From Cereibacter_A sp052244495 (GTDB lineage Bacteria; Pseudomonadota; Alphaproteobacteria; Rhodobacterales; Rhodobacteraceae), in the NCBI GenBank assembly GCA_052244495.1, contig JBQPXH010000013.1: a DNA stretch of 64,000 nucleotides, one strand, 5' to 3'. The stretch's first letter is position 1, and each line of letters opens with the position of its first letter. Positions 38,496 through 46,007 of the stretch are shown in pieces. The translations under genes were made by a program, and so were the position numbers. Below the pieces are notes generated by a model, which worked only from the letters and a program-made list of their open reading frames with translations, was not told the DNA's origin and ran no database searches.

Positions 38496-39720
38496 GAAGA
38501 CGACAATTGAGTGGTGCCGGAACGAGGATGGGTCTCCGGGCAGCACTTGGAACCCGATCACTGGCTGCACGCTCGCCTCGCCCGGCTGCCAGTTCTGCTA
38601 TGCCGCGGATCTGGCCGCCACGCGCCTATCCTCGCACCAGAGCCGGGCCGGCCTGACCAAGCGCAACGCGGCTGGCGTGGCCGCATGGACGGGCGAGGTC
38701 AGGCTGAACGAGCAATGGCTGGACTCGCCGCTGCGCTGGAAGCGCCCGCGCCGGATCTTCGTCTGCGCCCATGCCGACCTGTTCCACGAGGCGGTGCCGG
38801 ACGAGTGGATCGACCGTGTGTTTGCCGTCATGGCGCTGGCCCCGCAGCACACGTTTCAGGTGCTGACCAAGAGGGCGGCGCGGATGCGGGAGTATGTGAC
38901 CGGCGGCGCATGGCGGCGCGCAATGGACATTGTCTGCGATCGAGCTGTGAACGAGATGCTCGGCGTCGTGCTTTCGATGCCGGGGATGATGCCACCGCCG
39001 GAACTGCCCGGGCGGCGCGTTGCCTTGCACCACTGGCCTCTCCCGAACGTCTGGCTCGGCGTCTCCGCAGAGGATCAGCAGCGGGCGGACGAGCGGATCC
39101 CGGACCTGCTGTCCACGCCCGCGGCGGTGCGGTTCGGGAGCTTCGAGCCCCTGCTCGGGCCGCTGGATCTGACGCGCTGGATGCCGAAGCCCTACTTTTA
39201 CATGGCGCGGTGCGGCGGGTGCGGTCGCATCGCGACCAGTGAGGAATGGGGCGCCGACGAGGACGACTGCTGGTGCCAACACTGCTATAGCCGCGACATC
39301 CACGAAATTGGCGGTCTCGACTGGACCATCGTCGGTGGCGAGAGCGGACGCCACGCGCGGCCGATGCACCCGGATTGGGCCCGATCCCTGCGGGATCAGG
39401 CGCAGACCGCGGGCGTGCCGTTCCTGTTCAAGCAATGGGGCGAGTGGGGCGCGGGCTCAGTGAAGATGAGCACCGGCGAGCCAGTCTTCCGCGAGTTCAC
39501 CGACTTCCAGCAGTGGGTGAACAAGGCTTCGACGTGGGTGAACGGCGGGATCTGTCTCGACGCGCGCGGCAGGCAATGCCGGATCGGTGCCGACATGATG
39601 CGTGCGAGAGACGAGGGCGCGTTTCCCGTCACCATCATGCATCGCGTCGGCAAGGCGCGCTCCGGCCGCCTCCTCGACGGGCGCGAGTGGAACGAAATGC
39701 CGGAGGCGGCCCATGGCTGA
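38488..39720 (+). CDS. DUF5131 protein (phage Gp37/Gp68 family)
   Basis: A 410-residue protein from the ATG at 38488, MAEKTTIEWCRNEDGSPGST, followed by WNPITGCTLASPGCQFCYA. The Cys-rich N-terminus (C..SPGC..CYA) and later RIFVCAHADLFHEAVPDEWI, QVLTKRAARM, VWLGVSAEDQQ and DWTIVGGESGRHARPMHPDW define the family. The Cys arrangement and barrel-like order suggest a radical-SAM-type fold, which is inference. The last 48 residues recur alone in element 1. Confidence 0.85.
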   Translation: MAEKTTIEWCRNEDGSPGSTWNPITGCTLASPGCQFCYAADLAATRLSSHQSRAGLTKRNAAGVAAWTGEVRLNEQWLDSPLRWKRPRRIFVCAHADLFHEAVPDEWIDRVFAVMALAPQHTFQVLTKRAARMREYVTGGAWRRAMDIVCDRAVNEMLGVVLSMPGMMPPPELPGRRVALHHWPLPNVWLGVSAEDQQRADERIPDLLSTPAAVRFGSFEPLLGPLDLTRWMPKPYFYMARCGGCGRIATSEEWGADEDDCWCQHCYSRDIHEIGGLDWTIVGGESGRHARPMHPDWARSLRDQAQTAGVPFLFKQWGEWGAGSVKMSTGEPVFREFTDFQQWVNKASTWVNGGICLDARGRQCRIGADMMRARDEGAFPVTIMHRVGKARSGRLLDGREWNEMPEAAHG

Positions 39721-40429
39721 CATCCTCCGCATCCTCATCGGCTGCGAGACCTCGGGCGTCATGCGCCGGGCCTTCGCCGCCCGCGGGCATGACGTCTGGT
39801 CCTGCGACCTCCTGCCGGCCGAGGATCGCTCGAACCGTCACATCGTGGGCGACGTACGCGACCATCTGGCGGACGGTTGGGATTTGCTCATCGTCGCGCA
39901 CCCGCCCTGCACGCGGCTCTGCAACAGCGGCGTCCGGTGGCTGCACGAGCCGTCAAAGCGCCTGCCCGAGACTTATCCCGCGGACGAGCGCGAGGCCTAT
40001 GCCCGCATGAGCCGGGAAGATCGGCTGGCCTTCCTCTGGTCCGACCTCGACCGAGGCGCGGCCCTGTTTGCGGCATGCTGGCAGGCACCCGTTCCGCGCG
40101 TGGCGGTCGAGAACCCGGTGATGAACCCGCATGCGAAAGCCCGCTTGCCGGATGACCTGCCGCGACCGCAGACGGTGCAGCCGTGGTGGTTCGGTGAGCC
40201 CTTCTTCAAGGCGACGAGCTTCTATCTGCGCGGTCTGCCGCGGCTCTCGGCCACGAACCGGCTCACGCCGCCGAAGCCGGGCACGCCCGAGCACAAGGAA
40301 TGGTCGGCCGTTCACCGCGCGCCGCCCGGTCCCGACCGCTGGAAATTCCGCAGCCGCACCTTCGAGGGCGTGGCCGAGGCCTGCGCCGACCAGTGGGGCG
40401 GATGGGCAGCAGAGGAGGCCGTGGCGTGA
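39713..40429 (+). CDS. Phage methyltransferase-like protein, copy 2
   Basis: A 238-residue protein starting MADILRILIGCETSGVMRRA, almost identical to the element 1 gene at 896-1612. It shares IGCETSG, VWSCDLLPAEDRSNRHIVGD and IVAHPPCTRLCNSG. The PPC loop and nucleotide-binding-like start suggest a SAM-dependent cytosine methyltransferase-like fold. It overlaps both neighbours (DUF5131 before, helicase-methyltransferase after), making a three-gene DNA-modification block. Confidence 0.65.
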   Translation: MADILRILIGCETSGVMRRAFAARGHDVWSCDLLPAEDRSNRHIVGDVRDHLADGWDLLIVAHPPCTRLCNSGVRWLHEPSKRLPETYPADEREAYARMSREDRLAFLWSDLDRGAALFAACWQAPVPRVAVENPVMNPHAKARLPDDLPRPQTVQPWWFGEPFFKATSFYLRGLPRLSATNRLTPPKPGTPEHKEWSAVHRAPPGPDRWKFRSRTFEGVAEACADQWGGWAAEEAVA

Positions 40430-43400
40430 CGCACGATCCCTATCTCGACTTCCTGCGCGCCAAGGCCGCCATCGCCCCGAAGTTCGGCGGCATCCATGTG
40501 GACGAGGCCGATCTCAACCCGGACCTGAAGCCACACACCCGCCGCATGGTGGCGTGGGCGCTGGCAGGCGGCCGCCGCGCATGGTTCGCCTCGTTCGGCC
40601 TGCACAAGACAGCCACGCAGCTTGAGGCCATGCGCGTCATCACCCAGCAGACCGGCCGGCCGACGCTGATCGTCGCGCCGCTGGGCGTCCGGCGCGAGTT
40701 CATGGAGGAGGCCAAGCGGCGCTTCCGCGGCGAGTTCTCGATCGACCTGCGTTTCATCCGCTCCACGGCCGAGGTCGATGGCCCGGCGGTCTACCTGACG
40801 AACTACGAGAGCGTGCGCGAGGGCAAGGTGCGGCCAGGCCCGTTCGTCGGGGTCAGCCTCGACGAGGCAGCGATCCTGCGCGGGTTCGGCGGAACGAAGA
40901 CCTTCCGCGAGTTCATGGCGCTTTTCGCCGGCGACGACCGGAGGGACCTGTCGAACCAGATCAAGACGGACGGGGTGCAATACCGCTTTGTCGCGACTGC
41001 CACCCCCAGCCCGAACGACTACATCGAGCTGCTCTCCTACGCGGCCTTCCTTGACGTGATGGATGTAGGCCATGCGAAAACGCGCTTTTTCAAGCGCAAC
41101 AGCGAGAAGGCGGACAAGCTGACGCTCCTTCAGCATAAGGAGCGCGAGTTCTGGATGTGGATCGCATCCTGGGCGCTCTTCGTCACCCGGCCGTCCGATC
41201 TGGACCCGAGCTTTTCGGATGAGGGCTACGACCTGCCGCCGCTCGACGTTCGCTGGCACGAGCTGCCGACCGATCATCTGGCCACGGCAGGGCACGAGCG
41301 GTCCGGGCAGGCGCGCATGTTCGCGGACGCGACCATGGATCTGTCCGGCGCGGCGCGCGAGAAGCGGGACAGCCTGCCCGCGCGGATCGCGAAGCTGGCC
41401 GAGCTGCGGGCCGAGGATCCCGCGGCGCACCGGATCATCTGGCACGATCTCGAGGCGGAGCGGGCGGCGATCGAACGGGCGATCCCGACCTGCGCCACGG
41501 TAACCGGAAACGGCTCACAGAGCCTTGGGGAGCGGGAGGAGATCATTCGCCGCTTCGCAGACGGCGAGATTGCCGAGCTCGGTGCCAAGCCCGTGATGCT
41601 GGGCAGCGGAACCAACCTGCAGCGGCACTGCGCGTGGTCCGTCTTCCTCGGCATCGGCCACAAGTTCAACGACTTCATCCAGGCGGTCCACCGCCTGCGC
41701 CGGTTCGGGCAGGAGCACCAGGTGCGGCTCGACCTGATCTACACCGAGGCCGAGCGGGAGATCCGCCGGAACCTCGAGCGGAAATGGAAACAGCACGAGG
41801 AGATGGTGGCGAAGATGGTGGACCTCATCCGGGAATATGGGCTGAGCGAGATCGCGATGCAGCAAGCCCTTGTGCGGTCCATGGGCGTGGAGCGGATCGA
41901 GATCTCGGGCCAGAACTATCGGATCGCGCACAATGACTGCGTGATGGAGACCCGGCTCATGGACGAGGCCTCGGTCCAGCTCATCGTGACCTCGATCCCG
42001 TTCAGCACCCAATACGAATACAGCCCGAACTATGCCGACTTCGGGCACACCGATGACGACGGGCACTTCTGGGAGCAGATGGACTTCCTGATCCCGCAGC
42101 TCCTGCGCGTGCTCGAGCCGGGCCGGATCGCGGCCATTCATGTGAAGGACAGGATCATCCCGGGCGGCATCAGCGGCTTCGGCTTCCAGACGCTGAGCAC
42201 GCTCCACTGCGACTGCATCGCCCGATTCAAGGGGCACGGCTTCGCCTACCTCGGCATGAAGACCATCACGACGGACGTGGTGCGCGAGAACAACCAGACC
42301 TATCGGCTGGGCTGGACCGAGCAATGCAAGGACGGGACCCGCATGGGCTGTGGCGTCCCTGAATACCTCCTGCTCTTCCGCAAGCCGCCGTCGGATCGAT
42401 CGAACGGATATGCCGACCGGCCGGTGAAGAAGGCGAAGAAGGAATGGGACGCTGAGGCGAAGATCTGGGCCAACGACGGTGGCTACAGCCGGGCGCGCTG
42501 GCAGATCGATGCCCACGGCTACACCCGATCGAGCGGCAATCGCGCTCTGCTGCCCGGCAACCTCGACGGGCTCGACGCCGACGTGGTCTACAAGACCTGG
42601 AAGCGGTTCAACCTCGAAGAGGTTTACGACTTCGAGCACCACGTGAAGATCGGCGAACACCTCGAGGCGCAGGGGCGGCTCCCGCCGACCTTCATGCTGC
42701 TGCCGCCTCACAGCATCCACCCGGACGTGTGGACCGACGTGGCCCGAATGCTGACGATCAACGGCGAGCAGGCGCGCAAGGGGCAGGAAATGCACCTGTG
42801 CCTCGCCCGTGGGTCTCTGGTCCTGACGCGCGATGGCTTCAAGCCGATTGAGGAAGTCAGTGTCGGCAATGACGTCCTCACGCACAACGGCCGCTGGAGG
42901 CCGGTTCAGGTGGTGCGCAATACCGGCGTGCAGCCCGTGGTGAACCTCAGGGCGCAGGGCGTCGGGGCTCTGACCCTTACCCCCGACCACAAGCTCTGGG
43001 CCAGGAAAACAGATTGGGCCCGCAGTCGGGATGGCGCCGAGCGCGCCTCTCCGGGCTGGGTTCGAGCCGACCAGACTGTCGGCGGATACGTGAACCTTAA
43101 GCTGCCGCCTGTCGAGGAATGCGCGCTGACGGACCGGGAGTGCTGGCTGCTCGGACGGTGGCTGGCCGACGGCCATATTGGCGTCCACGGCGAAATGATC
43201 TTCAGCATCGGTCGCGACAAGCTGCGGGCCTTCGAGGACATGGCCGGCGACGCGGTAGGAACGAGGTGCGAAGGGACAGCCGTGCAAATCCGCCTCAAAG
43301 GGATGAGCGCACCCTTCAAGGCCATGATCGCCAAGTGCGGCGAAGGTGCGTCCGAGAAGCAGGTGCCCGCCGATCTTCTGGCCGCGCCGGCGGAAAAGGC

Positions 43401-44025
43401 GCGGGCCGTTCTTGATGGCTATCTCTCCGGTGACGGGCACCTCGTTGGCGGGCGCGCAACATGGATAGCAACCAGCGTCTCCAGGGCACTGCTGCTCGGC
43501 ATGGCGATGCTGGCGCAGCGCGCCTACGGGGCCATCGCTGCCATCCGCGCCGGAAGGAGCGCCGGGCAGGCGGTAATCGAAGGGCGCACCGTTCAGACCA
43601 AGCAGGAGTGGGTGATGTCCTTCGACATGCCGGGAGTGCGCCGCAAGACACCGTTCATCAAGGATGATGGTGCGTGGAAGAAGGTTCGCTCTGCCGACCC
43701 TGCCGGCGAGGCCGAGACCTGGTGCATCCGCGTTGAGGAGGACGAGAGCTTCACCGCCGAGGGCTGCGTCGTCAAGAATTGCCCGCTGCAATACGACATT
43801 GTGGACAGGGCGATCCAGCAATTCACCGAGCCGGGCGAGATGGTGTTCGATCCGTTCGGCGGGCTGATGACGGTGCCCTTCCGCGCACTGAAGCTCGGCC
43901 GCAAGGGATCCGGGGTGGAACTGAATCGGGGCTACTTCCTCGATGGCGCCAAATACTGCGCGGCGGCCGAGGCCGATGCTTCGACGCCGTCGCTCTTCGA
44001 CTTCCTCGACGAGAGCGCAGCATGA
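40426..44025 (+). CDS. SNF2-type helicase fused to DNA methyltransferase, interrupted by an intein
   Basis: A 1199-residue precursor from the GTG at 40426, which overlaps the previous stop (GTGA). Residues 1-490 form a SNF2-like ATPase with an atypical Walker A (FGLHKT), VSLDEAAILRGFGG and QAVHRLRRFGQE. From about residue 500 a beta-class-like DNA methyltransferase begins with RIAHNDCVMETRLMDEASVQ and TSIPFSTQYE in place of the usual SPPY. It is interrupted at residue 792 by an intein and resumes at residue 1119 with CPLQYDIVDRAIQQF, VFDPFGG and GVELNRGYF. After splicing the protein would be 872 residues. No nuclease domain or restriction partner is seen. Confidence 0.88.
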   Translation: MTHDPYLDFLRAKAAIAPKFGGIHVDEADLNPDLKPHTRRMVAWALAGGRRAWFASFGLHKTATQLEAMRVITQQTGRPTLIVAPLGVRREFMEEAKRRFRGEFSIDLRFIRSTAEVDGPAVYLTNYESVREGKVRPGPFVGVSLDEAAILRGFGGTKTFREFMALFAGDDRRDLSNQIKTDGVQYRFVATATPSPNDYIELLSYAAFLDVMDVGHAKTRFFKRNSEKADKLTLLQHKEREFWMWIASWALFVTRPSDLDPSFSDEGYDLPPLDVRWHELPTDHLATAGHERSGQARMFADATMDLSGAAREKRDSLPARIAKLAELRAEDPAAHRIIWHDLEAERAAIERAIPTCATVTGNGSQSLGEREEIIRRFADGEIAELGAKPVMLGSGTNLQRHCAWSVFLGIGHKFNDFIQAVHRLRRFGQEHQVRLDLIYTEAEREIRRNLERKWKQHEEMVAKMVDLIREYGLSEIAMQQALVRSMGVERIEISGQNYRIAHNDCVMETRLMDEASVQLIVTSIPFSTQYEYSPNYADFGHTDDDGHFWEQMDFLIPQLLRVLEPGRIAAIHVKDRIIPGGISGFGFQTLSTLHCDCIARFKGHGFAYLGMKTITTDVVRENNQTYRLGWTEQCKDGTRMGCGVPEYLLLFRKPPSDRSNGYADRPVKKAKKEWDAEAKIWANDGGYSRARWQIDAHGYTRSSGNRALLPGNLDGLDADVVYKTWKRFNLEEVYDFEHHVKIGEHLEAQGRLPPTFMLLPPHSIHPDVWTDVARMLTINGEQARKGQEMHLCLARGSLVLTRDGFKPIEEVSVGNDVLTHNGRWRPVQVVRNTGVQPVVNLRAQGVGALTLTPDHKLWARKTDWARSRDGAERASPGWVRADQTVGGYVNLKLPPVEECALTDRECWLLGRWLADGHIGVHGEMIFSIGRDKLRAFEDMAGDAVGTRCEGTAVQIRLKGMSAPFKAMIAKCGEGASEKQVPADLLAAPAEKARAVLDGYLSGDGHLVGGRATWIATSVSRALLLGMAMLAQRAYGAIAAIRAGRSAGQAVIEGRTVQTKQEWVMSFDMPGVRRKTPFIKDDGAWKKVRSADPAGEAETWCIRVEEDESFTAEGCVVKNCPLQYDIVDRAIQQFTEPGEMVFDPFGGLMTVPFRALKLGRKGSGVELNRGYFLDGAKYCAAAEADASTPSLFDFLDESAA
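42799..43779 (+). mobile_element. Intein with LAGLIDADG homing endonuclease
   Basis: A 327-residue in-frame insertion. It starts with Cys (CLARGSLVLTRDGFKPIEEV, block A), has LTLTPDHKLWAR (block B), two endonuclease helices (LLGRWLADGHI and LDGYLSGDGHL), and ends WCIRVEEDESFTAEGCVVKN before the extein Cys. Host residues EMHL and CPLQ rejoin to restore the HLCPLQ methyltransferase motif. The penultimate residue is Lys instead of the usual His, so splicing may rely on other residues or be slow. Confidence 0.9.
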
Positions 44026-44258
44026 GCTCGACCATCATCACCGCCCCCATGACCGTCAGCGTCTCGGTCGAGGCGGGCTCCTTCACCATGTCCCGCGGCA
44101 CCTGGTCGGCATCGGCGCCGCTCGCCTGCCTGCCGGGCTGGATCACGCTCTACCGCGGGCTGAGAGACAGAAGCGGCGGTCGGTTCAGGCGGTTCTACGA
44201 GAGGGACGTGCAGGCGCTCGAGGCCGCACGGGAGGAAGTGAAAGGGATGAAGTGGTGA
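44022..44258 (+). CDS. Small phage protein, intact version of the element 1 relic
   Basis: A 78-residue protein, MSSTIITAPMTVSVSVEAGS, followed by CLPGWITLYRGLRDRSGGRF, RRFYERDVQALEAAR. The matching element 1 gene has lost its middle third. The start overlaps the helicase-methyltransferase stop and the stop overlaps the next GTG. Function unknown. Confidence 0.6.
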   Translation: MSSTIITAPMTVSVSVEAGSFTMSRGTWSASAPLACLPGWITLYRGLRDRSGGRFRRFYERDVQALEAAREEVKGMKW

Positions 44259-44440
44259 GCGCTTATTGGATCGTCGTCGGCGCATGGGCTGTCACCAGCT
44301 GGGGCTGGCGCGGCCTCTGGATCATTGCTGCCACCGTTCTTGTGCTCGAGACTGCAAGTGCGGTCATCAGCATGGACAGCGCGCGCGCCGCAGGGGCATG
44401 GACGCGCGGTTTCCTCATGGAGGAGGACACGGATGGCTGA
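44255..44440 (+). CDS. 61-residue phage membrane peptide
   Basis: Starts at the GTG overlapping the preceding stop (GTGA): VSAYWIVVGAWAVTSWGWRG, then LWIIAATVLVLETASAVISM. One or two transmembrane segments are followed by an acidic tail ending MEEDTDG. Its end overlaps the excisionase-like start. Function unknown. Confidence 0.5.
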   Translation: MSAYWIVVGAWAVTSWGWRGLWIIAATVLVLETASAVISMDSARAAGAWTRGFLMEEDTDG

Positions 44441-44753
44441 TCCCCGACCCTTCACGCCCGAAACGCTGGCTGAGCGGTGGGGATGCTCGGCTGAGACCAT
44501 CAGGCAGTTGGCAGCGCGGGGTGAGCTCCGCCACTTTCGCGTGGGGCGGATGATCCGAATCCCCGCCGCCGCTGTTCAGGAGATTGAGGAATGCCAGATT
44601 TCAGCGTCCAACGATTTCGAGGAGGCTTTGCCGCCGTCTGGAACGACGACGGAGGCCGCCGCCGCTACAAGCTCTCGGCCACGAGCCGCCCCGCGGCCGA
44701 GGCTGAAGCTCGTGACCTCTTCGCGCGCTCGCAATCCCCGGCGGCTGGGCTGA
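44433..44753 (+). CDS. xis: Excisionase-like HTH protein
   Basis: A 106-residue protein. Residues 1-55 are a MerR/HTH_17 domain: FTPETLAERWGCSAETIRQL, AARGELRHFRVGRMIRIPAA. This is the usual excisionase fold. The remaining 50 residues are low-complexity Ala/Pro/Arg and overlap the integrase gene by 163 nt in another frame. Position directly before int supports a directionality role. Confidence 0.72.
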   Translation: MADPRPFTPETLAERWGCSAETIRQLAARGELRHFRVGRMIRIPAAAVQEIEECQISASNDFEEALPPSGTTTEAAAATSSRPRAAPRPRLKLVTSSRARNPRRLG

Positions 44754-45592
44754 CCGTCTCAGATCTCTGGTCGGCCTATCGACACGACCGGGCCGGCCGC
44801 CGGATCGACGATCACATGGGCATGACCGGCAAGGCGATCCTGCCCGAGTTCGGCCACCTGCGTCCCGACCAGATCACGACCGACGACTGCCGGGCATACA
44901 TCGCCAAGCGGCGCGCGGACGGACGCAGCGAATGGACCATCCACACCGAGATGGGCCATCTGCGAATCGTGGTGAAGTGGGCGGAGGACACTGGCCGGAT
45001 CGAGCGCGCGCCGAAGATCGAGCGCAACGCCTTGCCGGCGCCGGCAGATCGATGGCTGACGGAGGCGGAGGTGGGGCGGCTGCTGGCGGCCGAATGCGAT
45101 CCGCACATCAAGCTGGCGATCCACCTGATGCTGGCCACGGCCGGGCGCGTCGGGGCGATTCTCGAGCTGACATGGGACCGGGTGCATTTTGACCGCGGTC
45201 AGATCGACCTGCGCGCATCGGCAGACGGGCCGCGGAAGGGCCGGGCTGTGGTGCCCATCAACGGCACACTGCGCGCCGCGCTCCTCTCGGCGAAGGCCGC
45301 GGCGCTGTCCGATTTCGTCGTGGAATATGCAGGCCGCCAGGTTCGATCGATCCGCAACGGCTTCTCCACCGCGGTCGATAACGCTGGCCTGAAGGATGTG
45401 ACACCGCACGTCCTGCGTCACACCGCCGCGGTTCACATGGCCGCCGCCGGCGTGCCGATGCAGAAGATCGCGCAGTTCCTCGGGCACTCGAACACGTCGA
45501 TCACCGAGCGCACCTATGCCCGATTTGCCCCCGAGCATCTGGCCGACGCAGCGGCTGCGGTGGACTTCGGGAGGCTGCACAAGGTTCAGTGA
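44591..45592 (+). CDS. int: Tyrosine integrase of element 2
   Basis: A 333-residue tyrosine recombinase. Residues 50-140 form the core-binding SAM-like domain (LTVSDLWSAYRHDRAGRRID). The catalytic domain has ATAGRVGAILELTW (first Arg), HVLRHTAAVHMAAAGVPMQK, FLGHSNTSITERTY with the nucleophilic Tyr. It ends 45 bp before the tRNA-Arg(CCT) 3' end. Its stop codon lies inside a palindromic arm-type site. It integrates element 2 at that tRNA. Confidence 0.93.
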   Translation: MPDFSVQRFRGGFAAVWNDDGGRRRYKLSATSRPAAEAEARDLFARSQSPAAGLTVSDLWSAYRHDRAGRRIDDHMGMTGKAILPEFGHLRPDQITTDDCRAYIAKRRADGRSEWTIHTEMGHLRIVVKWAEDTGRIERAPKIERNALPAPADRWLTEAEVGRLLAAECDPHIKLAIHLMLATAGRVGAILELTWDRVHFDRGQIDLRASADGPRKGRAVVPINGTLRAALLSAKAAALSDFVVEYAGRQVRSIRNGFSTAVDNAGLKDVTPHVLRHTAAVHMAAAGVPMQKIAQFLGHSNTSITERTYARFAPEHLADAAAAVDFGRLHKVQ

Positions 45593-45596
45593 ACCT
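45581..45596. promoter_or_regulatory. Palindromic site, probable integrase arm site (right)
   Basis: AAGGTTCAGTGAACCT matches the left-end site at 5350-5365 base for base and includes the integrase stop codon. It is about 70 bp from the right core. See the left copy for interpretation. Confidence 0.55.
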
Positions 45597-45637
45597 CTGC
45601 ACTATCCCTTGTTTGCCGCCTAACCGGTTGATTTAGT

Positions 45638-45713
45638 TGGCGACCCCGGGGAGATTCGAACTCCCAACCTATCCCTTAGGAGGGGATCGCTCTATCCGTT
45701 GAGCTACGGGGCC
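45638..45713 (-). tRNA. tRNA-Arg(CCT), attachment site of element 2
   Basis: The minus strand folds as a complete tRNA: acceptor GGCCCCG paired with CGGGGTC, D arm GCTC...GAGC, anticodon stem ATCCC/GGGAT with loop CTCCTAA (anticodon CCT, reading AGG), T arm GGGAG TTCGAAT CTCCC, discriminator G and encoded CCA. The 3' part from the anticodon loop onward was presumably supplied by the phage, because the 19-bp core (45665-45683) starts there and recurs at 5236-5254. Confidence 0.96.
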
Positions 45714-46007
45714 GGAACCGTCCGGCCTGCCCTTAATGGGGCCAATCGCCGCCCGTTGCAAGCCGCGAGGCCGCAGGCAGCACCTGTTGCTCTGTCCGGA
45801 GGAAGGGAGAGTTGGGGGAGTGACTCTTGGCCCACCACTCCCCCATGGGTCCGTCGCGTCCGTATTGGAGAGCTTGCACGACGCTCAGGATCACGCAGGC
45901 CGATGTCTCGGCCGTTATCGCTAACATGGCACAGGGAGAGGCCTTGGACAAGCCCATCCTTTGGCGCTAACTAGAAAACGTAAGGTCATTGCAAGAGAGA
46001 TGTTTCC

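Larger units (their letters stand above)
5236..45683. mobile_element. Element 2: complete HK97-like siphophage prophage with a DGR
   Basis: The prophage is bounded by identical 19-bp cores (CAACCTATCCCTTAGGAGG) at 5236-5254 and 45665-45683, about 40.4 kb apart, the second within an intact tRNA-Arg(CCT). It contains an integrase next to the tRNA, a repressor region, replication-type genes, HK97-family packaging and capsid genes, a long tape measure (long non-contractile tail), fibres and lysis genes. No structural gene is visibly broken, so it may be inducible. Cargo includes a MazF-like toxin, a TolA-like protein, a diversity-generating retroelement and an intein. Confidence 0.92.

Noticed and set aside
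41515..43821. 768-residue minus-strand open frame opposite the helicase-methyltransferase
   Set aside because: It runs antisense to well-conserved helicase, methyltransferase and intein motifs; no family is recognisable in it.
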